DNA from: Colwellia sp.
Lineage (GTDB): Bacteria > Pseudomonadota > Gammaproteobacteria > Enterobacterales > Alteromonadaceae
Direction: 5' to 3'
DNA length: 64,000 nt
NCBI GenBank assembly: GCA_002733765.1
Contig: NVWU01000021.1
Coordinates: 220-64,219 of the forward strand
In this document: one piece after another, positions 8,761-17,350 of the stretch
How the letters are laid out: each line of letters opens with the position of its first letter
How positions within the stretch are numbered: position 1 is the first letter of the stretch
Notes under the pieces: generated by a model
The model's input: the letters and a program-made list of their open reading frames with translations, nothing else
Told to the model about the DNA's origin: nothing
Databases searched by the model: none
Translations under genes and position numbers: made by a program

Positions 8761-9933
8761 ATGAAACAAGATACTAAAATTGTTACCGCTGGTCGTAAGG
8801 CTAAGTGGACAAATGGCGTGGTAAACCCAAGTGTGACTCGCGCTTCAACCGTCGTTTTTAATACGGTTGAAGAAATGAATAATGCCTTAAAAAACCGTAA
8901 TAACCAAACGATGGTATATGGTAGACGTGGTACAACGACAGCATTTGCCTTTAGTGATGCCATGACTGAGCTTGAAGGTGGTGCGGGTTGTGCTCTTTAC
9001 CCTTCAGGGACTGCAGCAATTACTAACGCGATCATTTCTTTTGTGAAAAGTGGCGATCATATCTTAATGGTTGATAGTGCTTATGAGCCTACACGCGATT
9101 ATTGCGATAAAATTCTTGCTAAAATGGGTGTTGAAACCACTTATTATGATCCCTTAATTGGTGCTGGTATTGAAGCATTGATTCAACCTAATACTCGTAT
9201 TATTTTTTTAGAGTCGCCGGGGTCAATTACTATGGAAGTACAGGATGTGCCAACCATTAGTGCTATTGCCCATAAACATGATTGTATTGTTATGCTTGAT
9301 AATACGTGGGGCGCCGGTATTAATTTTAAACCATTTGATTATGGTGTTGATATTAGTGTTCAAGCAGCGACCAAGTATATAGTAGGTCACTCTGATGTTA
9401 TGTTAGGTACTGCAACAGCAGTCGAAAAATATTGGCCACAATTACGTGATAATAGTTATCTAATGGGCCAATGTACTTCACCTGATGATCTTTACCTTGC
9501 TTTACGTGGTATCCGTACTATTGGCGTACGTTTAAAGCAGCATCAACAAAGTGCTTTAAAGGTTGCTAATTGGTTAAAAGATAGAGATGAAGTTGATACT
9601 ATCTTGCATCCTGCATTTGAGTCTTGTCCGGGCCATGAGTTTTTTAAGCGTGATTTTACTGGCTCTAATGGTTTGTTTTCTTTTACCTTAAATTGTGGCA
9701 ATAGAGAGGCACTAACTGCATTTCTTGATGGTTTATCTCATTTTAAGATGGGTTACTCATGGGGAGGATTTGAGTCTTTGATTTTAGGCATTACCAGTGT
9801 TGATTCAATTCGTAGCGCGACTAAATGGACCACTAAATTTCCATTAATTCGTTTGCATATTGGTTTAGAAGATGTCGATGATTTAATTGAAGATCTGGAA
9901 CTCGGTTTTCAACGCTTTAATGCACTTTTATAG
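8761..9933 (+). CDS. metC: Cystathionine beta-lyase (PLP-dependent)
   Basis: Cys/Met-metabolism PLP enzyme that cleaves cystathionine to homocysteine, pyruvate and ammonia in methionine synthesis. Length of 390 residues is close to E. coli MetC (395). Seen motifs: YGRRGT near residues 53-58, YPSGTAAI for phosphate binding, LDNTWGAG (Asp180 contacts the pyridine nitrogen), and the Schiff-base lysine in SVQAATKYIVGHSD (Lys205). YSWGGFESL near the C terminus is characteristic of the beta-lyase branch rather than gamma-synthases. RBS AAAGAG sits directly before the ATG. The gene is monocistronic, with a candidate MetJ site upstream and a long palindrome downstream. Confidence 0.93.
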   Translation: MKQDTKIVTAGRKAKWTNGVVNPSVTRASTVVFNTVEEMNNALKNRNNQTMVYGRRGTTTAFAFSDAMTELEGGAGCALYPSGTAAITNAIISFVKSGDHILMVDSAYEPTRDYCDKILAKMGVETTYYDPLIGAGIEALIQPNTRIIFLESPGSITMEVQDVPTISAIAHKHDCIVMLDNTWGAGINFKPFDYGVDISVQAATKYIVGHSDVMLGTATAVEKYWPQLRDNSYLMGQCTSPDDLYLALRGIRTIGVRLKQHQQSALKVANWLKDRDEVDTILHPAFESCPGHEFFKRDFTGSNGLFSFTLNCGNREALTAFLDGLSHFKMGYSWGGFESLILGITSVDSIRSATKWTTKFPLIRLHIGLEDVDDLIEDLELGFQRFNALL

Positions 9934-9991
9934 TAAATAATACCTATATTAATCGTTCAAAATTATTATTCTCGTTGAGTGCTAAGTAGAA

Positions 9992-10026
9992 ATCATAAGA
10001 TTAAACGATATCTTTAATCTTATGAT
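9992..10026. terminator. Perfect 14-bp palindrome between convergent metC and alkaline phosphatase genes
   Basis: ATCATAAGATTAAA and TTTAATCTTATGAT pair perfectly across a 7-base loop, in the only gap between two convergent genes. The position fits a bidirectional transcript end. No strong U-tract is attached on either side. Confidence 0.55.
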
Positions 10027-10063
10027 AATCAATGTATTGTTTATCGTTAATTTTTAAATGACT

Positions 10064-11455
10064 CTACTTACCTAACAGGAAAAATATTTTTTTCGCAATA
10101 TCAATATTATCTTGTTGACCGTTGAACAGCTCGCTTTGCTTGCCAAAGGAAAATACAGGTACGTCGATGGCTGTGTGACCGCCTGAAGTCCAGCCTGTAT
10201 TCGAATATTTATTGATAATCTGTTTTACTGTAAGTGATAATGAAAACTCAAGTGCGGATATGCCTTTGAGTTGATTTATCTTAGTATTATTGTTGATTAT
10301 CGCGGTATTTTTACTGTGCATAAGTAGGGCTATATCATCGTTAGATAGTTCAAAATTAAATAATGTAGTAGTCATTACAGAATTAATTTCATTTTTGATT
10401 AGTTGTTTAGCAATGTATATTGGAGAGTGCTTCATAGTGCGCAATTTTTCAGGTTGCCATTCGTACTTTCCTTTTGCCCCGATAGTTAGACCACCAGTAC
10501 TATGATCGGCGGTTACTATGACGAGTGTGTCAGGGTTCTGCTCAACAAAGTGCTCTAAATATTCTAGTGTTTTAGCTAAGTCATCCATTTCAGCCATTGC
10601 ACCACTAATATCATTTACGTGTCCGGCCCAATCTATTTGGCTGGCTTCAATTAGCATAAAAAAGCCTTGCGCTTTTTCTGATGAATTATTTTGGTAGTCA
10701 ATAAAATGATGTACGGCCGCTTTAGTCATGGCTGATAAACGGTACTTATTTGTATCATCTAGTGCCCAGGGTAAGCCGACATCAGCAAACAGTCCAAGTA
10801 CTGGCTTATTGTTTGGTAAGTTTGTTAGATCTTGATAATTATTAATATAATGAAAACCTGCTTGTTTAAATTCGTTGACAATATTTCTGTCCTCACGAAT
10901 AAAATATTGCCAACCACCGCCAAAATATAAATCAGCTTTAATACCGTTATCTATATAACTATCGGCAATCGCATTGTAATTTTTACGATTTTCATTATGA
11001 GTTAAATATGAGGCTGGTGTCGCATGATTTATTTGTGAGGTAACAACTACTCCTGTCGCTTTACCTTGAAGTTTTGCCCACTCTAAGACCGATTGTACGC
11101 TATTTTTGTTTACATCAACGCCAATGGCGCCGTTATAGCTTTTTATGCCGGTAGCTAATGCGGTAGCACTGGCGGCTGAATCTGTCACTATACCTGAAAC
11201 AGCAGCAGGGTATGTGCTAGAAAAACCTGTTAAGTGACGATCGAATACGGTTTCTTCAATTGCTTCTGTTTCGGGATTGTCGCTAAAATAACGATAAGCG
11301 GTGGTGTACGCAGGGCCCATGCCATCACCGATGACCATGATAATATTTTTAGGTGCCGTGTTTTTTTTAGGCATCACTTCTTGTTTAGACGTTTCGGTGC
11401 TAACACAAGAGACTGTACTTAAAGAAAGTAATAAAAGGGGGAGAAAATGTCTCAT
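10064..11455 (-). CDS. Alkaline phosphatase, probable lipoprotein
   Basis: Alkaline-phosphatase superfamily phosphomonoesterase, probably anchored outside the cytoplasmic membrane and releasing phosphate from organic phosphates. The N-terminus has a signal peptide ending at a lipobox-like STVSC (Cys17). The metal and nucleophile motifs are VIGDGMGP (Asp44) and TDSAASATAL (Asp92, Ser93 as nucleophile). The metal-binding ADHSTGG appears later, and the C-terminal metal histidine is in WTSGGHTAIDVPV. Length is 463 residues. It follows the exonuclease/phosphatase-fold gene by 10 bases and is last in a three-gene unit led by a TetR regulator. Context suggests it dephosphorylates nucleotides released from extracellular nucleic acids (inference). 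Confidence 0.9.
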   Translation of the reverse strand: MRHFLPLLLLSLSTVSCVSTETSKQEVMPKKNTAPKNIIMVIGDGMGPAYTTAYRYFSDNPETEAIEETVFDRHLTGFSSTYPAAVSGIVTDSAASATALATGIKSYNGAIGVDVNKNSVQSVLEWAKLQGKATGVVVTSQINHATPASYLTHNENRKNYNAIADSYIDNGIKADLYFGGGWQYFIREDRNIVNEFKQAGFHYINNYQDLTNLPNNKPVLGLFADVGLPWALDDTNKYRLSAMTKAAVHHFIDYQNNSSEKAQGFFMLIEASQIDWAGHVNDISGAMAEMDDLAKTLEYLEHFVEQNPDTLVIVTADHSTGGLTIGAKGKYEWQPEKLRTMKHSPIYIAKQLIKNEINSVMTTTLFNFELSNDDIALLMHSKNTAIINNNTKINQLKGISALEFSLSLTVKQIINKYSNTGWTSGGHTAIDVPVFSFGKQSELFNGQQDNIDIAKKIFFLLGK

Positions 11456-11465
11456 TTTTTTCCTG

Positions 11466-12692
11466 TTATTCAGTTAGTTCTACATCAACCCATACCAAAC
11501 GATGATCGGATGAGGCTTGTCTATTTTTGATTAAACGGTAAGTGTTTTTATTCTGTTGTGGCCAAAATACGCCAGATTTTTTGATAATAAAACCAAATGT
11601 TGATGGTAATACATAATCAGCTCTCATCCCCCAGTAAGCTGTATGATATAGGCCGTTGATATTCCCACTTGAATGGTTTTGACCACCAAGGCTTGTCGGT
11701 AAAGAGTCTTGAATTTTATCGCTGCTTAGTAATGCCATGATACCTTTACTTGTTTTTGTCATAATAGCATCACCTTCAACATGAGAAGCGTTTAGATCGC
11801 CAATAATAATAAAATGTTGATCAGCTTCTAAAGCCCCTTTATGATGATTATCATCATAAATATAAGCGCCTTGTTTGGTATTAATATAGTCAAACCAGAA
11901 GCGAATTTCGTCATGGTTTCGACTGCCATTGCGATTTTCAGGGCCATCAAAAACGGGTGGGGTTGGGTGACTAGCAAGGATATGTATTGTTTTATCATTA
12001 ATTTTGATTGGAATATCCCAGTGAGATTTAGATGATAATCTTAGGGTTTGCCACGTTTCTTCTGTATACCAAGGTTGATTTGTTTCAGGGTTTATAGGTT
12101 TTACTGCGTCAGGCATATCATGCCATTTAAATTTTTGAAATGTTCTGATAGCCTTTTCGTCAATCGGATATTTAGATAATAGCACCATACCAAAGTGTCC
12201 AATAAAATAACCAAAACCATGAGTATCAACAGGTAGTTGATTTGTTTTGCCGTCATGATTTAAATCACTGTTTACTTTTACGCCCGTATTAACGGAACCT
12301 TGATAAAAATAAGGGTAGTTAATTGCATGTTGATTATGCTGCGATTTTCTTAAATAGTTATTGATGAAATAGTGAATATTGGTAGCGCTATCATCAACAC
12401 GATCAAATTCATTTAATAAAATAATATCAGGCTTAACCCTTTGAATTATTTCAGCAATATTTTTAATTTGTTGATTATTGCTTTTTAATGCATGGCTGAG
12501 TTCATTATTATTAATATTGGGCGTATACATGTCTATATTTTCAGCATAGTTTAATGCTTCCATACTGACATTAAAGGTGGCTACTCTTAGAGTAGTTGGC
12601 GCTTCTATTGTCATACCTTTACTCGACATAATTAAGCTAAAAAAAATAGAGACGAGTAATTTAGCATTGCTATGATAAATAAATGGCTTCAT
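11466..12692 (-). CDS. Exported endonuclease/exonuclease/phosphatase-fold enzyme
   Basis: EEP-superfamily (DNase I-like) metal-dependent hydrolase. Motifs: LRVATFNVSM near the start of the mature protein, DIILLNEFDRV (metal-binding Glu), a region with IIGDLNASH (Asp and Asn of the active site), and the C-terminal ASSDHRLVWVDV (catalytic Asp-His). The N-terminus has a hydrophobic export signal before TIEAPTTLR. I place the start at the ATG of MKPFIYHSN, which forms a 4-bp ATGA overlap with the TetR stop. An in-frame ATG five codons earlier is possible but less coupled. That gives 408 residues. The substrate is not proven: nucleic acid, phosphodiester or inositol phosphate are all seen in the superfamily. 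The neighbours favour nucleic acid. Confidence 0.86.
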   Translation of the reverse strand: MKPFIYHSNAKLLVSIFFSLIMSSKGMTIEAPTTLRVATFNVSMEALNYAENIDMYTPNINNNELSHALKSNNQQIKNIAEIIQRVKPDIILLNEFDRVDDSATNIHYFINNYLRKSQHNQHAINYPYFYQGSVNTGVKVNSDLNHDGKTNQLPVDTHGFGYFIGHFGMVLLSKYPIDEKAIRTFQKFKWHDMPDAVKPINPETNQPWYTEETWQTLRLSSKSHWDIPIKINDKTIHILASHPTPPVFDGPENRNGSRNHDEIRFWFDYINTKQGAYIYDDNHHKGALEADQHFIIIGDLNASHVEGDAIMTKTSKGIMALLSSDKIQDSLPTSLGGQNHSSGNINGLYHTAYWGMRADYVLPSTFGFIIKKSGVFWPQQNKNTYRLIKNRQASSDHRLVWVDVELTE

Positions 12693-13330
12693 TGCTTTAA
12701 GCCACAACCGCGCAAAATAAAATCAGTAAGAAAATTAGTTATATGGGTAATGTCATCTTCTGTGTAATCAATACGATCCATAATAGTTAATATTTGATTG
12801 TCAAAATCAGCATAATGTTGCGTTGATGACCAAATGAGAAAAATTAAGTTCACGGGTTCAATTGGTTGCATTTGCCCCTTATCAATCCAAAACTGGAAAA
12901 TTTTTGCCTTCTTTTGCACCCATTGATGAAGGTAGGTACGCGTAAAATCTTGTAAGTGTTGCGTCCCTTGAATAATTTCCATGGCGTAAATTTTAGACGC
13001 TTTAGGATTGGTAAATGACATGGTTATTTTGGCTTTAACGAATTTTTCAATGGCAAGTTTAGGGCCATCTTCAGGCAGAATATCACCAATTCCTTCATCC
13101 CACATAGTTAACGTTTGTTCTAGCACCGCATGATAAATGTTCTTTTTATTTTTAAAGTAATACAACACGTTAGCTTTTGGCATACCAGCATTGTCGGCAA
13201 TAGCTTGTACCGTAGCACCTTGATAACCTTGTGATATAAATTCATCTTGGGCAGCAGATAAAATTTTATTAACACTTATCGTCCTAATATTTTTAGACTT
13301 GTTTTTTTTTGTCATTGTATTATTTGTCAT
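12689..13330 (-). CDS. TetR-family regulator, RutR-like
   Basis: A 213-residue TetR regulator. The N-terminal helix-turn-helix is in ATVQAIADNAGMPKANVLYY and FKNKKNIYHAVLE (about 39-71), with an extended basic N-terminus (about residues 5-17). The C-terminal half resembles the RutR/YcdC type of ligand domain (FQFWIDKGQMQPIEPVNL, LIWSSTQHYADF). RutR itself senses uracil and thymine. Cytidine deaminase and thymidine phosphorylase lie in the same locus, so a pyrimidine ligand is an attractive inference. The gene leads a coupled unit with the EEP enzyme and alkaline phosphatase and diverges from the TonB receptor, the usual layout for a local regulator. Two in-frame ATGs near the 5' end leave the exact start uncertain by a few codons. 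Confidence 0.88.
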   Translation of the reverse strand: MTNNTMTKKNKSKNIRTISVNKILSAAQDEFISQGYQGATVQAIADNAGMPKANVLYYFKNKKNIYHAVLEQTLTMWDEGIGDILPEDGPKLAIEKFVKAKITMSFTNPKASKIYAMEIIQGTQHLQDFTRTYLHQWVQKKAKIFQFWIDKGQMQPIEPVNLIFLIWSSTQHYADFDNQILTIMDRIDYTEDDITHITNFLTDFILRGCGLKQ

Positions 13331-13636
13331 TAACTTTTGATTATAACGTTAATATTGAACAAAACTTTATTATTGATTATTTGGTGTTAAATCACGTTAT
13401 ATTGCCTACGATAAATATTTTTTTTGTATAAATAATAGTTATTTATATTTTTAATCATATCGTTATTTATCAAAAAATACAAAAAACTGACCTTTTGGTG
13501 TGTTTTTAAATTTATTATATTTTTTTTACTCAAATTAAGTTAGTTTAACTAGCTATGTAATTAAATTGTAAAGTAATGCTATTACAGTCTAAAGAAAAAC
13601 AATAATTAACCCATAGAAATAGATAGGAATACTAAG
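13331..13636. other. Divergent control region between TetR regulator and TonB receptor
   Basis: About 306 very AT-rich bases hold the promoters of both divergent units. I see no coding frame. A RutR-like half-site pair is listed separately at 13488-13501. A poly-T rich segment (about 13515-13530) and a second TTGGTGTTAAA stretch near 13380 are the other notable features. Confidence 0.45.
13488..13501. promoter_or_regulatory. Possible RutR-like operator
   Basis: TGACCTTTTGGTGT resembles the core of the E. coli RutR site TTGACCANNTGGTCAA: TGACC, a short gap, then TGGT. The right arm is imperfect. It lies between the divergent TetR gene and TonB receptor, where such a regulator would be expected to bind. 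Low information content makes a chance match possible. Confidence 0.25.
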
Positions 13637-16600
13637 ATGAATATCTACCCTCTAACACGAATAGCTGGTGCATTAGTTGTTGCGCTTGGTTTATCAACTT
13701 CGGTTGTTTCAACTGATGTAATGGCAAATACCACTTCTTCAGGAATTAAAGGCCAAGTTGTAGGACCAAAAGGCAATGCTGCTATTGGCACTCAGGTTAC
13801 TATTATTCATACTCCCTCTGGTACAACTAAAACAGCTCTTGTAAATCAGTGGGGCGGATTTGCGGTGAAAGGCTTAAGAGTAGGTGGTCCTTATAGAATA
13901 ATTATTCACTCTGATATTTTTGAAGATACTGAGCTTACCGATGTGTTTTTAACATTAAGTGAAACTTACCCTGTTAATGTCTCGCTTGAAGCGCAACAAG
14001 AGATTGAAACCATTACTGTAACAGGGCGTGTCGTTAATAAAAATTATGGTAGTAATAGCCCTTCTTCAAACTTTAACTTGAAAGATATTCAATTAACGCC
14101 AACCGTGAATCGCGACATAAAAGATGTCATCCGTGTTGATCCTCGTATATATATCGATGAAACCTCTAGCGGTGGCGCTATTCAATGTGCCGGCGGTAAT
14201 CCGCGATTCAACAGTTTAACTGTTGATGGTGCACGTATGAACGATAACTTTGGTTTAAGTAGTAATGGTTATCCAACGGTTCGCATTCCTTTTTCTTATG
14301 ATGCTATCGACCAAGTTGCGGTAGAGTTAGCACCGTTTGATGTGCAATATGGTGGTTTTACCTCTTGTAACATTAATGCGGTAACTAAGTCTGGCGGTAA
14401 TGAAGTTCATGGTAGTGTTTTCGTAGATTACACCAATGATTCATTAAAAGGTGATCGTTTGGAGGGCACTAAAATACCTACTGGTGATTACAATGAAAAA
14501 CGTTATGGGTTTAATGTAGGCCTGCCATTAATTGAAGATAAATTGTTTGTTTTTGCGGCTTATGAAAAATTAGATGGCGCACAAATCATGCAGTACTCGC
14601 CCTTTGATAATGGGGCGGTAATACAAAGTGATATTGATAGAATCATTCAAATAGCAAAAGAAAAATATAACTATGATCCAGGCACTTTAGTGCCAAGCAT
14701 GCCGGTAAAAGATGAAAAAATCTTAGTGAAACTTGATTGGAATATCAATGATAGCCACCGATTAAACTTTGTTTATAATTACAATGATGGTTTTGAAGTA
14801 GACCAATCAGATGAAGGGTCTACTCGTTTATCTTTGTCTAACCATTTTTATGAGCGTGGTGCTAAATTTACTTCCTATGTATCATCATTATATTCAGATT
14901 GGAGCGATAATTTTTCGTCAGAAATTCGTCTTGGTTATTCAGAGCTTGATAATCGTCAAGTTTCCTTCGATCAAGCCAGTGGTTTTGGTGAATTTAGAAT
15001 TGAAAAAGTTGGTGCTGACCGTGGTAAAGACATTGATGTTTATCTAGGACCCGATGATTCTCGTCAATCAAATAAATTAAATTATGATAATTTTTCTTTG
15101 AAAATAGCCGGTACCTATTACCTTGATGACCATGAGTTATATTTTGGTTATGAACGGGAGGAATTAGATGTATTCAATTTATTTGTTCAGCATAGCCAAA
15201 CGGAAACACGCTTTAATAACATTGAAGATTTTGAATCTGGGCTAGCGGATGATGTTTATTACGGTAATGCCAGTTCGCATAACCCTGATGATGCAGCGGG
15301 TGAATTTAAATATGCGTTAAATACGGTGTATTTTCAAGACAAGTTTGAGTTGACTGATTATGATGTCATTATCACTGCGGGCTTACGTTATGATTGGTAT
15401 ACCAGTAATGACAAGCCTACTCATAACCAAAATTTTGAAGATAGATATGGTTATTCAAATGCTCAGAACCTTGATGGTATTGATTTAATTCAACCGCGCT
15501 TTGGCTTTAACTGGGCAGCGACAGAGCAATTAGAAGTACGTGGCGGCTTTGGTTTATATTCTGGCGGTAATCCTAATGTTTGGATATCAAATAGTTATTC
15601 AAATGATGGTGTTCGTAACATTCAAGATTCAATCAAAGATGTTCAAATACTTGGTGTAAACGCGATTGATTATAATGGCACAGGTCAGCCTGGTTATGAT
15701 ATACCACAATCACTTTATGACGATATAGGTAGTGGTATCATTGATGATAGCACTAATGCTACGGATCCAAATTTTGAAATTCCTTCAGAATGGAAATATT
15801 CATTAGGCTTAACTTATGTAACGGCTGATGAATATGTATTAATGGCTGATTTACTCTATACAGATAAACAAAACTCAGCCACGATTAGTAATTTAGCGGA
15901 TGAGATTGTGGCAACTGCCCCTGATGGTCGTCCGGTTTATGATAGTGTTAATCACTCAGGTGAATCGGATTTTTTATTAACTAATGTGACCGGAGATGAT
16001 GCTAAATCTACTGTACTTTCCTTTGCGGTAAGCAAAGCATATGACAATGGTTTTACTTTTTCTGCTTCATATGCTTATACCGATGCACAAGATGTTCATC
16101 CGATGACTAGCTCTGTCGCATTTTCTAACTATCACGGTATTGCGGTATCAGATCCTGAAAATCCACAGTTAGCAGCGTCAAACTATGAAATTCCACATCG
16201 TTTTACCTTAAATTTAACGTATAGTCGTGAGCTTTTCAGTGGTTACCAAACAAACTTTAGTGTCTTTGGACAGGCTAACCAAGGTCATCCATATACGTAT
16301 TCTTTTGCTAATCACCGTAATAGCGGATTAGGCTTTAATGATAAGAACCGTCAGTTACTTTATATACCGACGGAAAATGACTCGAGCGTTGTTTATGGTG
16401 CTGGTTTTGATCAACAAGCCTTTAATGACTTTATTGCCAGTGAAGGGTTAACCCGTGGTCAAATAATGAATAGAAATGAGTTAGAAGGTAAGTGGTGGAC
16501 TAAGTTTGACATACGTGTAGAGCAAGAGTTTATCGGCTTCAGGGCTGGACACAAAGCGAGTGCTTATTTTGTTATTGAAAACTTTGGTAATATGCTAAAT

Positions 16601-16771
16601 GATGATTGGGGTGTACTTAAGGAAGGAGACTTTTTGCAAGGTGCAGTGACTGCAAGTATCACTGATGATGGCAAGTATTCTTATGATGAGTTTAATAATC
16701 CATCATCGTCAAGCCGAGTAACTGATGCGTCATTATGGGAAATGCGTATTGGTATTAAGTACGACTTTTAA
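13637..16771 (+). CDS. TonB-dependent outer-membrane receptor with carboxypeptidase-like N-terminal domain (Oar-like)
   Basis: Large outer-membrane transporter of 1044 residues. A signal peptide ends near VMANTT (about residue 31). It is followed by a CarboxypepD_reg-like beta-sandwich (SGIKGQVVGPKGNAAIGTQV to about 115) and a TonB box (ETITVTGR, about 129-136). The plug domain follows, then a long beta-barrel ending in the aromatic terminus MRIGIKYDF. Energy comes from TonB-ExbBD; the substrate is not evident from sequence. Two cysteines in the plug (IQCAGGN and TSCNINA) may form a disulfide. It is divergent from the TetR/nuclease/phosphatase unit and upstream of cdd-deoA, so nucleosides or nucleic-acid fragments are plausible cargo (inference). 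A terminator follows. Confidence 0.92.
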   Translation: MNIYPLTRIAGALVVALGLSTSVVSTDVMANTTSSGIKGQVVGPKGNAAIGTQVTIIHTPSGTTKTALVNQWGGFAVKGLRVGGPYRIIIHSDIFEDTELTDVFLTLSETYPVNVSLEAQQEIETITVTGRVVNKNYGSNSPSSNFNLKDIQLTPTVNRDIKDVIRVDPRIYIDETSSGGAIQCAGGNPRFNSLTVDGARMNDNFGLSSNGYPTVRIPFSYDAIDQVAVELAPFDVQYGGFTSCNINAVTKSGGNEVHGSVFVDYTNDSLKGDRLEGTKIPTGDYNEKRYGFNVGLPLIEDKLFVFAAYEKLDGAQIMQYSPFDNGAVIQSDIDRIIQIAKEKYNYDPGTLVPSMPVKDEKILVKLDWNINDSHRLNFVYNYNDGFEVDQSDEGSTRLSLSNHFYERGAKFTSYVSSLYSDWSDNFSSEIRLGYSELDNRQVSFDQASGFGEFRIEKVGADRGKDIDVYLGPDDSRQSNKLNYDNFSLKIAGTYYLDDHELYFGYEREELDVFNLFVQHSQTETRFNNIEDFESGLADDVYYGNASSHNPDDAAGEFKYALNTVYFQDKFELTDYDVIITAGLRYDWYTSNDKPTHNQNFEDRYGYSNAQNLDGIDLIQPRFGFNWAATEQLEVRGGFGLYSGGNPNVWISNSYSNDGVRNIQDSIKDVQILGVNAIDYNGTGQPGYDIPQSLYDDIGSGIIDDSTNATDPNFEIPSEWKYSLGLTYVTADEYVLMADLLYTDKQNSATISNLADEIVATAPDGRPVYDSVNHSGESDFLLTNVTGDDAKSTVLSFAVSKAYDNGFTFSASYAYTDAQDVHPMTSSVAFSNYHGIAVSDPENPQLAASNYEIPHRFTLNLTYSRELFSGYQTNFSVFGQANQGHPYTYSFANHRNSGLGFNDKNRQLLYIPTENDSSVVYGAGFDQQAFNDFIASEGLTRGQIMNRNELEGKWWTKFDIRVEQEFIGFRAGHKASAYFVIENFGNMLNDDWGVLKEGDFLQGAVTASITDDGKYSYDEFNNPSSSSRVTDASLWEMRIGIKYDF

Positions 16772-16811
16772 TTACTGCACTGTTTAGTTAGAGCAGTTTT
16801 TACCAAGTAAT

Positions 16812-16838
16812 ACCGTGCTTAAATGCGCGGTTTTTTTT
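16812..16838 (+). terminator. Intrinsic terminator after the TonB receptor
   Basis: ACCGTGC, a 6-base loop, GCGCGGT and then a run of eight T. The stem is 7 bp with one G-T pair. It separates the receptor from cdd 24 bases later, so cdd-deoA may be read through partially or have its own promoter. Confidence 0.8.
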
Positions 16839-16861
16839 GCTTAAATTGATAAGAGAATCAA

Positions 16862-17320
16862 ATGTCCTTTAAAAAGAATACTGATATTGTCGACGTTACG
16901 GTTAAACAATGGGGTGAATTATCTAAAGCGGCTGAAACCGCTTTTAATAAAGCTTATGCGCCTTATAGTGATTTTAAGGTAGGTGCTGCCGCATTAACAG
17001 CTGATAATCAAATAGTTCAAGGGTGTAATGTTGAAAATGCATCTTATGGATTAACGATATGTGCTGAGCGAAATTGCATTGCCAATGGCGTTATTACTAA
17101 CCAAAGTAATAAAAAAGTTACCTTTACTGCTTTGGTTATTTACACCGCGCAAGAAAAGTTAACACCTCCTTGTGGAGCCTGTCGACAAGTGGTCAGTGAA
17201 TTTTTCCCAAAAAATGCGTTAGTTATGGCAGTAAATCACCTTAACGAGCAGAAAAAGTGGACGGTGGAACAATTACTGCCTGATGCTTTTACTCCTTATG
17301 ATTTACTTAATAAAACATAA
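16862..17320 (+). CDS. cdd: Cytidine deaminase (short, tetrameric type)
   Basis: Converts cytidine and deoxycytidine to uridine and deoxyuridine in pyrimidine salvage. Zinc motifs: ICAERNCI (Cys67, proton-shuttling Glu69) and PPCGACRQ (Cys104, Cys107). NVENASYG is the substrate-binding motif. The 152-residue length matches the short homotetrameric class, as in Bacillus, not the roughly 294-residue dimeric enzyme of E. coli. deoA follows after 30 bases, so the two form an operon. The 16812 terminator lies just upstream. Confidence 0.95.
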   Translation: MSFKKNTDIVDVTVKQWGELSKAAETAFNKAYAPYSDFKVGAAALTADNQIVQGCNVENASYGLTICAERNCIANGVITNQSNKKVTFTALVIYTAQEKLTPPCGACRQVVSEFFPKNALVMAVNHLNEQKKWTVEQLLPDAFTPYDLLNKT

Positions 17321-17350
17321 TTAATTGCAAACGTATAAGGAATTTACATT

